Shown piece by piece: positions 46,903 through 61,000 of a stretch of DNA of 64,000 nucleotides. Position numbers and translations under genes: made by a program. Numbering within the stretch: position 1 is the stretch's first letter; each line of letters begins with the position of its first letter. Location of the stretch: NCBI GenBank assembly GCA_036971475.1, contig JBAIZL010000005.1, positions 247,661,323-247,725,322 on the forward strand. The letters run 5' to 3'. Source of the DNA: Prosapia bicincta. Lineage: Eukaryota > Arthropoda > Insecta > Hemiptera > Cercopidae. The notes beneath the pieces are model-generated. The model ran no database searches and had not been told where the DNA came from. It saw only the letters and a list, made by a program, of their open reading frames with translations.

Positions 46903-48348
46903 CTTTCTTGTGTCGCTCCTCATCTTTAGTACATCACTTTAAGATTGAGCAGTGAATACAACAAAAGGAACACTGTACTAAATCAGGTACTAAAGAATAA
47001 TTGTGAGGGTTTCGGGATCTATTCAGCATGTAAAAGACACTAAGGGCCAAATTCAGGTAGATGGGAAATGCTGATCACAACTCATACTTTAAATAACTTA
47101 AAACCCAACTAAAATGGGTTTTATTCTGTTTCTACTAAACAGTGGTGAATTCATGAAAGAACTCGTTATAACAGCTACGAAATACTAACTTACGTCTGGC
47201 TTCAGAAAATAATTTTGACTATACTCTGACTATGGTACTTTATAATTCAAAAGCTTAGGTTACGATAAAATATTAGAAAGAATTCAAACCTGGAACTAGA
47301 GATTACCTACAAACAATGAGTTTGCTTGATTTTGTTTGAAAGTTCCTGCAGTGCACTTGAAACAATCTTTTAGAACTTAAAGTGAACAATTACCAATGAA
47401 AACAAAGAAAAGTAATTTTAAATTCAACTTGATAATCCCAGGGTTAAGCAAAACTCTGTAACGAGCCGGCAAACGTCTAGGACTGAGCTGAGATTCATTT
47501 ATTAGAGGGTTTTATGTTTACTACATACACGTGTTTAGAGAAAATACAATTAGAAACTATTTTTAAAATACAAAGACAGAGAGTGTTTATTTCCTCGGAA
47601 AAAAACTATAGGTTCTATTGTAAAATAGTTCAAGCGCTTATTTGAACAATATTTTGTTCACTAAAAGCATACTCTTGTTTAAATACGTTCGTCGTACAGT
47701 GCCTGACAAATAATAAATGACCATTTCTACTTTTCAACAATTTAAAAAAATTCTTCATTTTGTAAAATATTATAATATTTTATAAAACAATAACTATTGC
47801 ATTAACGTAATTCTAAATATATTCGCTATGGTAATAGGTAGAACAAAGTTTACTATTTTTATATATTAAAAACAAGTCATATAAAAAAAAATTTCAGTCT
47901 ATTCCTACTTGATTCAGCAAAGATATTATTTTGTTTAATTTCTATTAATTTTATAATTACAATTATTATAAATATATACTTACATAAGACAAATTCACAT
48001 AATTAAGTAGCGAAATAGAAAACGAATTTCCTTGCAATTTTCCATTTGACTTTGTAACTATGGTGTTGGACTTTTATTTTTATTTTTTCCTACTTATACT
48101 CTTTCTTTTTTTTCACCGACAGTGTGTTGTAGTTTCTTTTCGCTTTTCTTTTGAATTGTCCGTTTGTGGAGGAAGGTTCAATACCGTTAATCCATTTTGT
48201 TTGTTTATTCTATTCTTTTCAGGCATATATGATTTTAAATCCTATAGCATTATTCATGACATTATTAAGTAACCATGGCAACAATTTAATGTTATACAAT
48301 GAGGTTTTCATTTAGATCTTTGAGAAGTTCATTTCTAGCGCCGGAAAG
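46903..48348. other. No gene recognised
   Basis: AT-rich; frame 48060-48272 is Phe-rich and unrecognised. Confidence 0.4.
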
Positions 48349-48415
48349 TTGGCTCAGTGCCATAAAGCGCTAGACTTCGACACGAAGATACTCAGATCCA
48401 ATCTGACCTAGGCAC
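48349..48415 (+). other. tRNA-like sequence
   Basis: TTGGCTCAGTGCCATAAAGC resembles an A box, and the following CTTCGACACGAAG and TCAGA-TCCAA-TCTGA can form small stems like anticodon and T arms (the T loop is two bases short). Probably tRNA-derived SINE or pseudogene. Confidence 0.35.
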
Positions 48416-49964
48416 CCCCAAATATTTATAATTTATTAATTGAATAAATATATGAAAATATGGTATTAACATCAACTGTCAACCTCTATAGGTTTAAAAA
48501 TATATTTGAACTTGTTTGCATGAACAATAAAGAAATTGTATTAATGATTGGATATTTTTACTAGTCTTAATAAATAAAAAAGATGCTAAAATTGATTCCC
48601 AAATATCGAGTTATATATTGAAATTTTTTGATATTTTATTTTTCCCTTCCACAAGAAAATTAAAATACACACATTATTTTCATTAAGGAATATTTTATTT
48701 TACAAAAAAAAAACATTTTTGCCAACCTTTAAATAGAATGAAAATACTGCGAGAGCAATGTACAAATAACAATGAAACTAATGCATAGATATTTTGTGTG
48801 TAACAGATTGATCTAGTTTTATTGAGAATAGCTATAGAGGGTGTTTAAAACACAAACTTTTCTTGCCATGTAGAAATCCAAACGGAGTTTTAGAATTAAA
48901 ATCTGGCGTTTAAATTATTACAATATTCTACATTTCGTCAAGGGTCTACAAAAGTCTGTCGAGTATCACTCGTTGCTGTCATTTTTAGTATTATCACATG
49001 TTTTCGTGTGATCGCACTTATAAAAACATCAAAATTGTATAAATTAGAACGTCCTAATGTGTTGCAAATTAACAAATATCTTGTCTATTTGCAAGATACC
49101 CCATCTGGTTGTTTTAGTCAAGACCGTTACGTACCCTCTAACCACTCCTGGATGGCCTAACCTATGGATCGGCGGCAGTATAGGGACATCAATTTATGTA
49201 CAGTGACATTCCTCTTCCCCCCCCCCCGGAAGTATACAGTATTTTAACTATTTACTATTACTGGATAATACTTACTACTTGAATATATTGTCTATAATTT
49301 ACTCACATGTAACACAGCTTTATTTTTCCATAATTCTATGTGTATTTGTGTGCGTATATTTATTGCATGCAACCAACCCCGAAGCATCAGCTGGAGGCTA
49401 CTTGACAGAGAATAAATTATTCATTCTTCCCCAAATTGCTTACATTTCTTGAACTACGAATGTAACTATGACAAAGTTTCTTCTAATATAGCTATATATA
49501 CTTTCTCACCCCTACTGTTTACTGTATACTCTTAAAGCAACATCTAAACAAATACGACTGATTTGGCTTACGTCATTGAAAATAATATTTAAAATATAAA
49601 TTAAGGGAGGATAACTTAGAAAACCACCATTTATTATAGTCGCACAGCAATCCGGTTGGAAGTTAAATCCATTCAATTACAAAAAACAAACAACCAAATA
49701 TTTTTTAAAGGCAACAAGCTTTAATTTTAATTTCAGTTTTAATGAGAGTTTCATGATATTATCGTCGATTGCCAATTAGAAACAAATATTTGGTCACTAT
49801 TTCGGAATAAATTTATAATGGACAACGGAAAACACCTAGCCTCAATAATTTGTATTCACCTTCTATGAATTTTGATTGCAAAACTATCATTTTAAGAAAA
49901 CACCTTACAGTATTTGTTGCCTAAAGGTTGGTGCTTTGCAATCGAGATATCCATAAGTTTAATT
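48416..49964. other. No gene recognised
   Basis: AT-rich with an 11-base C run at 49217-49227. Inner flank of the right inverted-repeat arm. Confidence 0.4.
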
Positions 49965-50240
49965 TAATAATAACTTAAAACAATGAAAAAACTCACTGAT
50001 GTGAAAGGAACAATATGCAATAATAGGCAACAATGATGTAGCTGTGCCAACTCCTGAATATGAGGAATGTAATAAGCAAAGACAGATAACAATGATGATG
50101 CTGTGCCAACTCCCCGATTTAAGGAATATGATATGCAATGATAGGTAACATTGATGTAGCTGTGCCAACTCTCCGAAATGAGGAATGTAAAATGCAATGA
50201 TATGTTACATTGATTTAGCTGTGACAACTCTCCGATTTAA
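49965..50240. repeat. 59-bp minisatellite array, right copy (about 4-5 units, inverted)
   Basis: Units are the reverse complement of the 16.4-17.5 kb array (AGCTGTGCCAACTC, GAGGAATGTAATATGCAATG, ATAGGTAACATTGATGT). It directly adjoins the sequence that in the left arm lies 620 bp away from the array. Confidence 0.9.
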
Positions 50241-50789
50241 GAAATGTAATCCGCTTTCGATTCCACATTTCAGACCAAACCCCTCTACCTCCCTTAAGCG
50301 CAAATATTTTCACATACTAATTCTACTAAACATAAGATTCCCTATCTATCTGGCATTCGCAGTTCGTAATGAAACGAACGTAATTTTATTCCGATCAAGA
50401 ATATTCTTCATGTCAAAATAATATTGAAACAAAAAATAAACCCTGCTACAAATAGGCTTTAATAAGAACTTTCCTTATTCTTTCCTTATTTCTTTATTAT
50501 AATGGGGGCTTCTGCTGAATTAAAGATTTTTGGTCTCTACTTAAAGTGGAAACGCTAAACCCTGATACAAAAGGCGGCTTATATAACCTACCGACCTAAG
50601 CCCTTTGTTATTACTTTTTTATTTTAAAACTGCAATTGTGTTCCCTTGTGTTAAACCTCTTTAAAGAGAATTAAAGCAGCTCTGCCGGAATAGCTTCAAT
50701 TTATACTGGAGCTATTTAAAATTCCATTAATGATTTATGCTAACAGTGGTATTTGCAATTTTTAATTAAATATTCGTTATTTATTGTGA

Positions 50790-53700
50790 TTATTTTTTTT
50801 CTCTACGTGGAGTAATGTTTAAAAATTGCCACTAATTTTTTAGTCACTTGATAATTAGATAATAATATTCTAAGTTACATGGTATTAGGCCTACATTTTG
50901 GTTTCAGGTAATTTCCACAAAACATGATAATTTTGATAGTTATTTTTTTCCAGTAGGATTTATAGTCTGCCAATCATAATCATACTAACCATAATGACCT
51001 GCCAATCCTAGCATTGTCCCACTCCCCTCTGAAACGTTTCAGAGCATCTCCATCAGTCAGGACCTATTATGATCTCCATCACTCAGGTCGAGGGTTTTAT
51101 TATTTTTATATACCTATTTATTACTTCAACAAAATTTAAAATAACAAATTTTGTAATAATTCATAAATGTATATATTGCATTTTAATAACTTAAATTGGT
51201 ATTTAAACGTGTTAATTATATAATACAACGAAATATGCTCGAATATTTATAATAGTTGTAAGAGGAGTTTTGCAGATGTATATTGGCATCCTAAGACTGT
51301 AGAGCTAATTCTGTTGCATAAGAAATTAATGTTCTGTAATCAATATGCAAAGTTTAAACAAAAGCAACTCCGCGAACTGTTCTGCGTAAATTCTGAAGAG
51401 GCCGAGGGAACATTCATTGAGATATACTTCACAAGCTTTACACGTGACGTTTTTGTTCTTTTAAAGTAATATAATCTTTGATATCATAAAATAACGATTT
51501 TAATATCTGGGAATATTTATGCCTAACTGCAGACTATTAACAGAAGGACAGAATGGTTAATCTCTGTCTGCAGAGAATGTTTCGGAAATTGGACGTATTT
51601 TGCTCCAATACTACTTATGTCTAATGACACGTGACCGGTCCGATGCAAGGCAAAGATAACGAAATAACTTTACTTTAATAGCAACAGAAAAGAGCTTGTG
51701 TTGAAATAGAATTTTATTGAAAGTGCTAGCACAAAATAATAACCTTTTTCTTTGTTTGTTTGAGATATTTTGAACAAAACTTTCTATTTGTAATATCTCA
51801 TTAGTGCATAAAAAATTAATAATATGTTTCAAAAAATATTTTTCACGGTATGTTTGTCATTTAAATGAAATAAACACTGGAAAATGATTTTTTAAAATAT
51901 ATTCGTATTTTGTTAACATATATATAGTACTACTGATAAATAGGACACTATGCATTCAGACTACATGGATAACTGAATGTATGACAAGATTATTTCACTT
52001 ACAAGCACACTATCCTGTCTGTATGTTTTATATAACAATTAATGGTTGGGGTACCTGGAAATTAGATTTTTTCCTTGACAATCGGCTTGTTTTTCCAACA
52101 GAAGAAACCTTAAAGTTTGATGCTACAAAGCTGACACTATTATCATGCCAACATAACAACATAATGTTAGCAACATAATCAGCTGTCCAGATGGCAATTA
52201 TGCTCGTTCTTCTTTTTCTAGCTGTTTGGTGGTTTTAAGGGTACAGTGTTTAATTCTGCCAGCTCTAATAGTGACTTTTGCACAATTCCTATTTATGTTA
52301 AGTATTCACAAGAAGAACTAAAGATGAGTAAATATCAATACCAGTTTATCAATAAAACAAATAGAACTTATAATCATTTCGGACAATGTATGTTGCCCGA
52401 CAGCATAACGTCCGATACATCGGAAGCCATTGTTTATATGATTATAAAAATAAGATACACTATTCCATATAGCACTGTGTTACTATGCTTTCAATTAATG
52501 TATTTATTTGTAGGCCAAATTAATTAATAATAATTATTTACTTTCTCGGATAATTATATCAAAAGTTTAATACATATGAAAATATTTTTAATAGAAATGA
52601 TGTAATATTAGGCAAATTACTCATTAAAGTCAGAAAAATGCAAAAATGAAATATGTTGTTTTATTTGAAAAATGACATTTGTTCATAATTTCCATTTACA
52701 ATTATTACGTTATGTTGGTATTTAAAAATGTCATTGTAAAGTAAAGTAGTGCTTGGGAACTACGACAGAGGAGATGGCAGTGATTGATTGACCATAGCAA
52801 GTAGTTTATCTTGTTTGATTGTAGCACGCCATTAATCACGGGCGATGCCAAGTATATGCAAAACTCATTTGCAACATACTGGAACTTCCCGCTATCAGTC
52901 TTCTGTTTCTTAATGGTAAATTGGTATCATCCAAAACCAAAGATAAAATGATGTGGTAGAAAATATATCCTTCTGTTGAATTGCAAAAGTCAAAGGTTAG
53001 ATGGAGTCAGTATTTGGCACACATTTGCTCATCGTGTATCGATTGGAATCATATTTACGTGCGGTATAATTCCTCCCCCAACTTAGTACTCCTCATGGTA
53101 GTTATCAGTTACTACTTGACGTAAAACATGTCCTAAGTAAATGTAACTATCGTAATGACATTCAGACACATTCTGTGCAAATGTATTTCGTGAAGCTTGC
53201 TTTTTACGCATCAATTATTTAAGAAAATTTGTGACTTCTGTTTCTTGTTTTTATAATTCTCTTTCAATAAAGATTTGCAAAATGTGGACGTATTTGTGCT
53301 ATATTTAGGGATTCGCAAATAAATTGAATAAAAATTCCAAAAAAAAACTGAGCTGCTTATGATGATATGTAAAATCACACAATTTTTTTGTTGAATAAAA
53401 TACAGTTAGTCTGTTTCAATAGTACAAAGGAGGAGATCAGGCCTTAATGAGAACAACAATATAGTTGTCGAAACGTTCCCAAATTTTTAATAAATTAAGT
53501 AATAAATGAAAAATTATTTTAATTAAATTAAAAATTCTTGACCCATAAATGAACCGTATTTTTATTCAACATGAATTATCTTAAAAAACTTTGCAGGTGA
53601 GAATAGATACCGTTGACAGAGCGATATCTTTCATATCGGATGTGACGAGGATGCAATGTATGCGAAACATGAGGTGGCCCTATTAAATGTGGTGACTTTT

Positions 53701-54200
53701 AAAGATAATCCTAAATCAACAGGTTCTACCAACAGGGTTACAGAAGGCATCACGTGACGTTAGCTACACACTAATGGGTTTCGTATTGAGCTGAAATTCC
53801 CCACTAGAGTGCAAAATACGTCGATTTGAATAATAAAAAGGGATATCCTGACTTTTACTTAAGCAAAGTAAATTATGAACACGGATATTGAGAGGTAGAA
53901 GTTAGATTTCGTTATGTAAACGATGATTTGTAAATGTAAATATAGCTTTGAGGTGGATTAATATCCTTTCATTTGTTTTTTAAACGAAATGTTTAGAACA
54001 GAAACGTTTTTTATTACTATAGTTCAATAATTCCTAGGAAATACCAACACTTTTACATTTCCAAAGCCTTTAGATTTCAATTTCATTAAATTTAGTTTTC
54101 AAAGTTTAATTAATATAAAGGCTACTGCAAAGCTGGTTAAACTTTAGAAATAACGGCCGAAGTAAAGTGCATTAACTCTTGCAACGAGGCCTTCATTAAA
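50790..54200. other. 3.4-kb segment present only in the right arm
   Basis: Left-arm sequence around 15220 is continuous where the right arm departs at about 50790 and resumes at about 54200 (TTGCTTGAAAAATCG). Either an insertion here or a deletion on the left. No terminal repeats or target duplication could be made out. It holds two unrecognised frames at 51981-52178 and 52222-52527. Confidence 0.6.
52222..52527 (+). other. Unrecognised ORF behind a good splice acceptor
   Basis: TTCTTCTTTTTCTAG at 52207-52221 is a strong acceptor, and the frame that follows is open for 101 codons, with LFGGFKGTVFNSASS then CTIPIYVKYSQEELKM. An ATG ORF of 65 codons (51981-52178), in another frame, lies just upstream. 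I see no matching donor with confidence. It could be the last exon of an old gene or transposon protein. Confidence 0.25.
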
Positions 54201-54472
54201 ACACTTATCTTGCTTGAAAAATCGTCGTGTAAATATTTTTCAGAAGAGATTCTCAACTGAGAGATTTTTCCGTAATGGTTAATTATTTTATCCTGCAAGA
54301 AGTATTCAGTAAAAATGGTAGTGAGGTACGAGAAAAATATTATAATTCTTTCAGGTCAGAAAAATAAATCGCGGAAACTAACTTTTCTCCCTTCCGCAAC
54401 ACGTTCCTTTGATAGTCGAGACAATATTATTTTTGAATATAAATTTAAAAAAATCAACTAAAAATATCCCAG

Positions 54473-54476
<4 letters not shown>

Positions 54477-54512
<36 letters not shown>
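54477..54512. repeat. (TA)n microsatellite
   Basis: TA run; the left arm has a shorter TATATATGTATATA at the mirrored place (14968-14984). Confidence 0.9.
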
Positions 54513-54513
<1 letters not shown>

Positions 54514-54682
54514 CAAAAGGTATAACTGAAAAAGTTATTACGAACAAAAATTTAATGTTAACTTCAAAGCGTAACCAAAAACATCAGAGTTTAGTAGGCT
54601 TATATGAATTAATAGGGAAGTCTTCATGGAAAATTAGTGCAATTTCGGCGGTCATATATTGCAGCTATTCTTCTTCCTTCTT

Positions 54683-55361
<679 letters not shown>

Positions 55362-56469
55362 ATACCCTATTTAGAAACAAATACCTCTTTTTCATCCTTA
55401 TTAGCTTGTCCTCATAAGTTATTATAGAGGTTGTAGCAAACTACAAGAAACCGACATTAATGATTTATCTTATTATTTTAGATTTGAAATTATTTTTTTT
55501 GTATATTTATAAAGCAGATTTTTTTGTAGTAATATCCACCAATAACATAATTCTTGTTCAAAGGGCACGATATATTACCATTAAAAACTATTATGCTTGT
55601 CACTTAAGTGAATTATAAATTAAGTGACCCATGAATTATAGTTATATGATTGATTTATTCTAACCAGACGAGCGAAAATGCGGGCAAAATATCATCACGG
55701 TCTGCTTCCACCAGTACTCATGCGTAACAAGCTATACGTGTTTAAATGTCGCTGTCTTAAGACGCAATGAGGAACAAGTACATTCTTCAGATTAAATCAA
55801 ATCCGCATACTTTTACAATTAATGTTATTTCAAAAATAATAGTTACAAGTTATTGTGTTTACTTACTTTTGTTGTAGGCCTAGCCTATTACAAGTTTTGT
55901 CAAACATCTTGACTAAAAAATAATATCATTTACACCACCTATGTTTACATCCAGAACAAGTGAGACCAAATATTTTAGAAACCTTATGCACATTTGTTTC
56001 TCTTCAACTAAGGGGCTGAGTAGCTTTGACTACTGTCTCAAAGTAAGACTTATGAGCTGTAGAAACTTTGCCCAAGTTTCAAAAACTTTGTTGTCAACTG
56101 CTTTATATTATCACTATTCATTTCTGCTGCAAACAGACAAGCCGACAACTTGCATGAGCAGTAACAATGAAAGAACGTTTCTTATCTTACGGGAAATATT
56201 CATGTAGCTATTTTTTATAAAAGAGATTTCTCACCTACTATATTTATTGCAGTAAGGAAAGAGCAGGTAATATTCCCCCAATGGTTATTGACTGTTAAGC
56301 CAAGCCCAAATTATGTCATTTTAATCAAAACAACGTAAAATTGATATATCCGGAGTTACAAATCTACCTTTGGTTTTAAATCTAAATTTTAAGCTGCAAA
56401 TTTATTAAACCTGTAATAAATAGTAAATATAAGTAATATTTTTGTTTATTCTTGTAATAACTATTAATC
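55362..56469. other. Inverted-repeat arm, no gene recognised
   Basis: Counterpart of 13261-14300. The 88-codon frame 55941-56207 is not preserved in the left arm. Confidence 0.5.
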
Positions 56470-57060
56470 TTTATATAGGATAATAACAGATCACACACAA
56501 TTTTGATTACATAAACGTTTTTAATTTCTTTCCAAAATTCCTTTTCAAGAGATCATTTTTAATTATACAACTGTACATTATAACTTAAGATTTATAAAAT
56601 ACATAACATTATATAAAACATAATACAAATCATCAAATTATAAAACTGTTAAAAATATACATTTTCGAGACATATTGTAAATTTATATTTATTGTGTTTT
56701 ATAATTTGTTGAATTCTATAATATCTTATATATTAGATATTATCCTATATGTAAGATATTATAAAATTCAACAAATTATAAAACACAATAAATATAAATT
56801 TACAAGAGTAAATATGTGTTGTAAATTTACAATATGTTTTGAAAATGTATATTTTTTAACAGTTTTATAATTTGATGATTTTTATTATGTTTTATATAAT
56901 GTTATGTATTTTATAAATCGTAAGGTATGTTGTATAATTGTTTAATTAAACCTGAGCTTTTGAAAAGGATTTTCGTAAAGAAATTGGTAACGTTGAGTGT
57001 TTAAAAAAGCAAAATTGTCTGAGATCTGTAATTAGCCTATATAAGAAAGTAATTATAAGC
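56470..57060. repeat. Foldback (palindromic) element, right copy
   Basis: Arms of about 220 bp pair around a centre near 56735 (TATATTAGATATTATCC). For example TTTATATTTATTGTGTTTTA at 56682 pairs with its complement at about 56778-56797. It corresponds to 12800-13260 but has kept a longer central part. Confidence 0.8.
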
Positions 57061-57295
57061 TACAATTAGCAAAATGTTATCGCTCTTGAATATTAAACTA
57101 TCGCAAACGGAATACAATGATGGTTTATTCCAACCAGTCGTGAAAGGCTTTTCAATTTGTCGAAAGCTAAGCGCTGTGTATTTGACAGGTGTCAGCGTTG
57201 ACACTGCGTCAATTTTCTGACGTTTACATTAGCGTGAAACTGTAACTAGTGCCCCCATAACGGTACCAGCCAATATCATGCGGCATAGAAGAGTT

Positions 57296-57296
<1 letters not shown>

Positions 57297-57326
<30 letters not shown>
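57297..57326. repeat. (GA)n microsatellite
   Basis: Fifteen or so GA units; the left arm has only a short CT run at the same place. Confidence 0.9.
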
Positions 57327-57329
<3 letters not shown>

Positions 57330-58289
57330 ACATCCAAACAGTTTTATAAATGTTCTGAAAACTCTCTTACAGCAAGGAAAGTAGTAATTGTAAAAACTAT
57401 TATGATGAGACAGAAGTTGGAAATATCAATTTATGTGGCATTTTCAAATAAATTATTTCACAAGCTGCCTGTATACTAAGGCACAAACTAAATAGTTATA
57501 ACGATCAGTCTCAGTCTTCTGGTCGTTTATTTCTAGTAAAACTGATAACACGATTAGAAATTTTTATTTAAGTAGTTTCAGGTCAATCTGATCCGTGGTT
57601 AGTTGCAAAGGTTTTCTATTTGCTGGGGCGGAATAGCCTTCGTTATATCTTACCAAAACTTGGAACCACCCTAGAAGCAGGCGACCTTCACACACACACA
57701 GACTCGCGCTGACTGACCCGGCGGCCTACCTAAATAAGATAAACGTAGCTCCTTAATCAACGAGGGAAGGGCTTTTAGACATAGTGTTTAATTTTGACAT
57801 AATGTGATTACAGAGTGAGAAAATGAGTTGATTTAGTATGTGATATGTCATGTATATAATATTTGTAGGAAGAGATTATGTTGAATAATTAATGAGAATT
57901 TTTGTGTAGTTGTGACATGATTATGTATTTGGGTAGGGATTTGAAGGTTGTATTATTTCTCCAAGTGGCATTTCGTGGTTTTTATTGTTGTATGTATTGT
58001 GTATTGTGTGTTATAATAATTTGGTACCGATTTTTCCTCTCGTCCAACGGCAGTTTAACGATTTCATTTTTAAAAAGAACATAATCGTAGAACCCAAAGT
58101 TGGTTACATTTAAATATTGTCACTGGTTTATAGGCAATGCTTGAAAAACCCTTGGTCAACCCTAATTAGTTTTTGTTTACACACGTGGTTTTAATTCCCA
58201 GCGCTATAAAGGTAATATGAATTTCTAAGAAAAAGAAATTATTATAAAGAATGGAGGCCGTAAAATAGAAAGGACGGAGTGAATGGTTC
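57327..58289. other. Inverted-repeat arm, no gene recognised
   Basis: Mirrors 12000-12540 up to about 57900; 57900-58290 has no clear left partner. Frame 57902-58084 unrecognised. Confidence 0.45.
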
Positions 58290-58625
58290 CGTGGTCATTT
58301 TTTAGGAGTTTTATTTCCTCTTTTCCAGGCGGCAGATAGCGCGGTTGCTAGTACACAGCTGATCGTGGGAGAAGCAGTTTTCTCTCGGTTTCGGGTATGG
58401 TACTGACGCGAAAAATAAATGAAATAAAGCATTTGAAGCAAGTTGTATGTCATGTCAAAATGTGACCTCAGCTCTAACGAATGTATTGAGTTTTTGAAGC
58501 ACACACAAATTTACGTAACATAAATATATATAAAGGCGATTGTTCTTCTCCATTGCTACAGATGGTAACGTTGCTGGTACAGAGCTAAATGTTGAAAAAA
58601 GCTTTTTGACCGCAGTAGTGGGTTT
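58290..58625. repeat. Dispersed repeat, copy 2 of 3 (inverted)
   Basis: Reverse complement of 11640-11990. Confidence 0.8.
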
Positions 58626-59409
58626 GCTACTGGCGCGAAAGTTCGATAACATAACATTCTTTTAAACAATTATTGTAATTGTTAGAGATTAGAAATCAAC
58701 GGTTAAATAATCGTTACATGATTTTAATAGTATCTATGGAAACTCTTGGTAAAATAAAATATTTTCTTATGAAAATCTGTAGTCTCCCAGCTGGTTATAA
58801 TTATCATTATCGTCATCGTCATCGTCATTGTCACAGCCGCTTCCGCGATCTCACCTTCGACTGGCTCCAGGTCAGTTTTTTTTTTGTTCTAAAAATGTTA
58901 TTTAAGTTATAGTTTTCCTTTATTCCTTCCTACAAATTCCTTATAGCCGGAATTGAAATTTAATCGAGAGCTGGAAGAAGCACTATCGCCATCCCATATA
59001 AAGAAGTGTGTAAAGAACTGGGAAAAACTCACAACTAAATAAATTAAATTACCAGTGTTTGAGAGGTTATTAAGTTAAAATTAGGTAATATTTTAAATAA
59101 TAAACACAATAACCACAAATAACCCTTGTTATTTAAAATATTATAGCATTTGGCCACAGTTGTTCAAGAAATCATTAAAATTAGGTGTTTAAATGTTTAC
59201 TCGAGTGTACCTCGAATAAAAAGTGCGTGTGCCTGTGTGTGGGAGCGCTCATATTTAATAGAATTTTCGTGTTTTCGAATTGAAGGGAAACGTAAGGGAC
59301 TAATACTATCTTGAATTGTGTGGTCCAATACGTTTGGTGAATCTTAATTAATCATTTTAACATTAGTTTATTACTATCCGAACTTTAGTTTTTGTAAATT
59401 TGTAAAACC
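58626..59409. other. No gene recognised
   Basis: Contains a short CATCGT simple repeat (58808-58830) and a run near 59322 that resembles 38200. No gene seen. Confidence 0.4.
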
Positions 59410-60125
59410 TTACTGAGACAAAACGTTTTCGATCGCTATGTGGCGAACTTCATTGTGTCTTCTGATTGGAGATATTGAGTTGAGTGGTGACAGTTTTAAA
59501 GGAAGGATTTTGAAAGTATCAAAGACTATATGTGATTTGTATTGTGTTTGTTCGTTTAATATGTTTGTACTTTGTGTTTTTGTGTATCTGTAAATTTCAT
59601 ATTGTTCAAGTCTATTGAGATGTGCTCCTTTTGTGTTGATGTGTAAGATTTCTAGGTTATGGTAAATGTCTGTGTACTTGTGTCCTGTTTCTTCTTTGTG
59701 ATTTGAAATGCTGAGTTTTTTTCTGTTTGCGTTCCTCGACTGTTTGTTTAAAGCTTTGACCAATGCACAATTTGTTGCATTTGTCGCCACTTAGTTTGTA
59801 TAAAACTGGTTCTTGTAGTTTGTCTTTGTTGTTAGTGTCGTGTTGTATTTTGTAATGCAAAATTGTTAGTTTTGTTTGCTATTTTGTATCCAGTTTTTTT
59901 AAAAATTTGTGGGCTATTTTATTTGATGTTTTGTTTAAGTATGGTATTGTGATGTATTTTTTTCCCTGTCTTTAGTGTTATTTCAGTATTTTCTTGTATT
60001 TTGTGCCATAGTATGTCTATTATTGTGGTGTTGTATCCATTTGTGTATACTAAATATTTAATGGATTCTAGTTCCTTGTGTATGTTTCCTGTGGTCATTT
60101 GATATTCTTTACGTCTATGAAGCAT
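59410..60125 (-). pseudogene. Penelope-like element: RT-to-endonuclease part
   Basis: Three overlapping minus frames give the end of a Penelope-like protein. 60125-59919 is the linker after the RT thumb (MLHRRKEYQMT ... TNGYNTTIIDILW). 59860-59657 begins the GIY-YIG nuclease: PVLYKLSGDKCNKLCIGQS has the Tyr and the IGQ/S motif. 59790-59410, in another frame, continues with NHKEETGHKYTDI, NLEILHINTKGAHLNRLEQY (including the catalytic-type Glu) and a C-terminal tail. At least two frameshifts break it. The GIY-YIG domain is the mark of Penelope-like elements. The RT part expected upstream continues on the opposite strand at 60135. Confidence 0.85.
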
Positions 60126-60337
60126 GGAAATGAAGACATTGTGAAAATCTCCTCACCTACACTAATCAAATACACCCAAAACTCCACTTCACTTCAGAGA
60201 TTGATACCAACCGATCCCTAAACTTCCTCGACCTCACCATATCACAAAGCCACACACACAAACACAGCTCCAACATTCACAGGAAACCCACAACGACAGA
60301 TACACTTATCCACAACACCTCAAATCACCCTATCTAA
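60126..60337 (+). pseudogene. Penelope-like element: RT fragment in opposite orientation
   Basis: The plus frame reads LLTYTNQIHPKLHFTSEID, NRSLNFLDLTIS, then RKPTTTDTLIHNTSNHP and a TAA at 60335-60337. This is the RT segment that in an intact element directly precedes the linker now found on the minus strand at 60125. The two are joined head to head, so the copy is rearranged by inversion. Confidence 0.85.
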
Positions 60338-60639
60338 CACAAACACGCAGCGACAATGACGATGGCGATGACGATAATAGTAATTACATCCCGCTGGTAA
60401 TCCATAGTTTCATCATGACAATATTTTATTTTGTCAAGAGTTTCCATGCGTACTTATTATTTATATGATCAGTATTTAATTGTTGATTTTTATTTTATTA
60501 CATTTACATTATTTGTATGAAAAATGTTTTGTCGGTTTGGGCACGCTTCAAAAAGTTCTGAAGCGATTTAGGTCAAATTTTTACACGACCAACCACCGTC
60601 TGTTTCAAACATTTGTTTTATCAAACTTTGACAACCCCT
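60338..60639. other. No gene recognised
   Basis: Short GATGACGATGACG tract at 60355-60375, otherwise AT-rich. Confidence 0.4.
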
Positions 60640-61000
60640 TCACTGCGTCGTAAAAGCTTTTTTTAACGCTTGTTTCTGTACCAGCGATCTTGGCATCTAT
60701 AGCAAGGGAGACCACCAATCGTCACACCTAATCTTCGGTGTATATATGCATGTTATATAGGTTTGTCTGCTTCAAAAACTCAAAACGATCTATTGCGATT
60801 GAGCTCGAATTTTGACAAGACATACCCGTCTTCAAATGTTTACATACCAAGAGGTTTCCTCCTACTCCTCGAGTCATTATCATACCCGAGACCGCGAGAC
60901 AACTCTATCCACGGTCAGCTGTTTACTAGCAACAGCGCGATGGCTAGGAAATCACTCGGCTTACTAGCTAATGACAACCGCGTTGAGATGTGAATAATTA
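60640..61000. repeat. Dispersed repeat, copy 3 of 3
   Basis: Same orientation as 11640-11990 and diverged (TTTTTTAACGCTTGTTTCTG, TGCTTCAAAAACTCAA, GATCAGCTG-like block near 60915). Confidence 0.65.
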
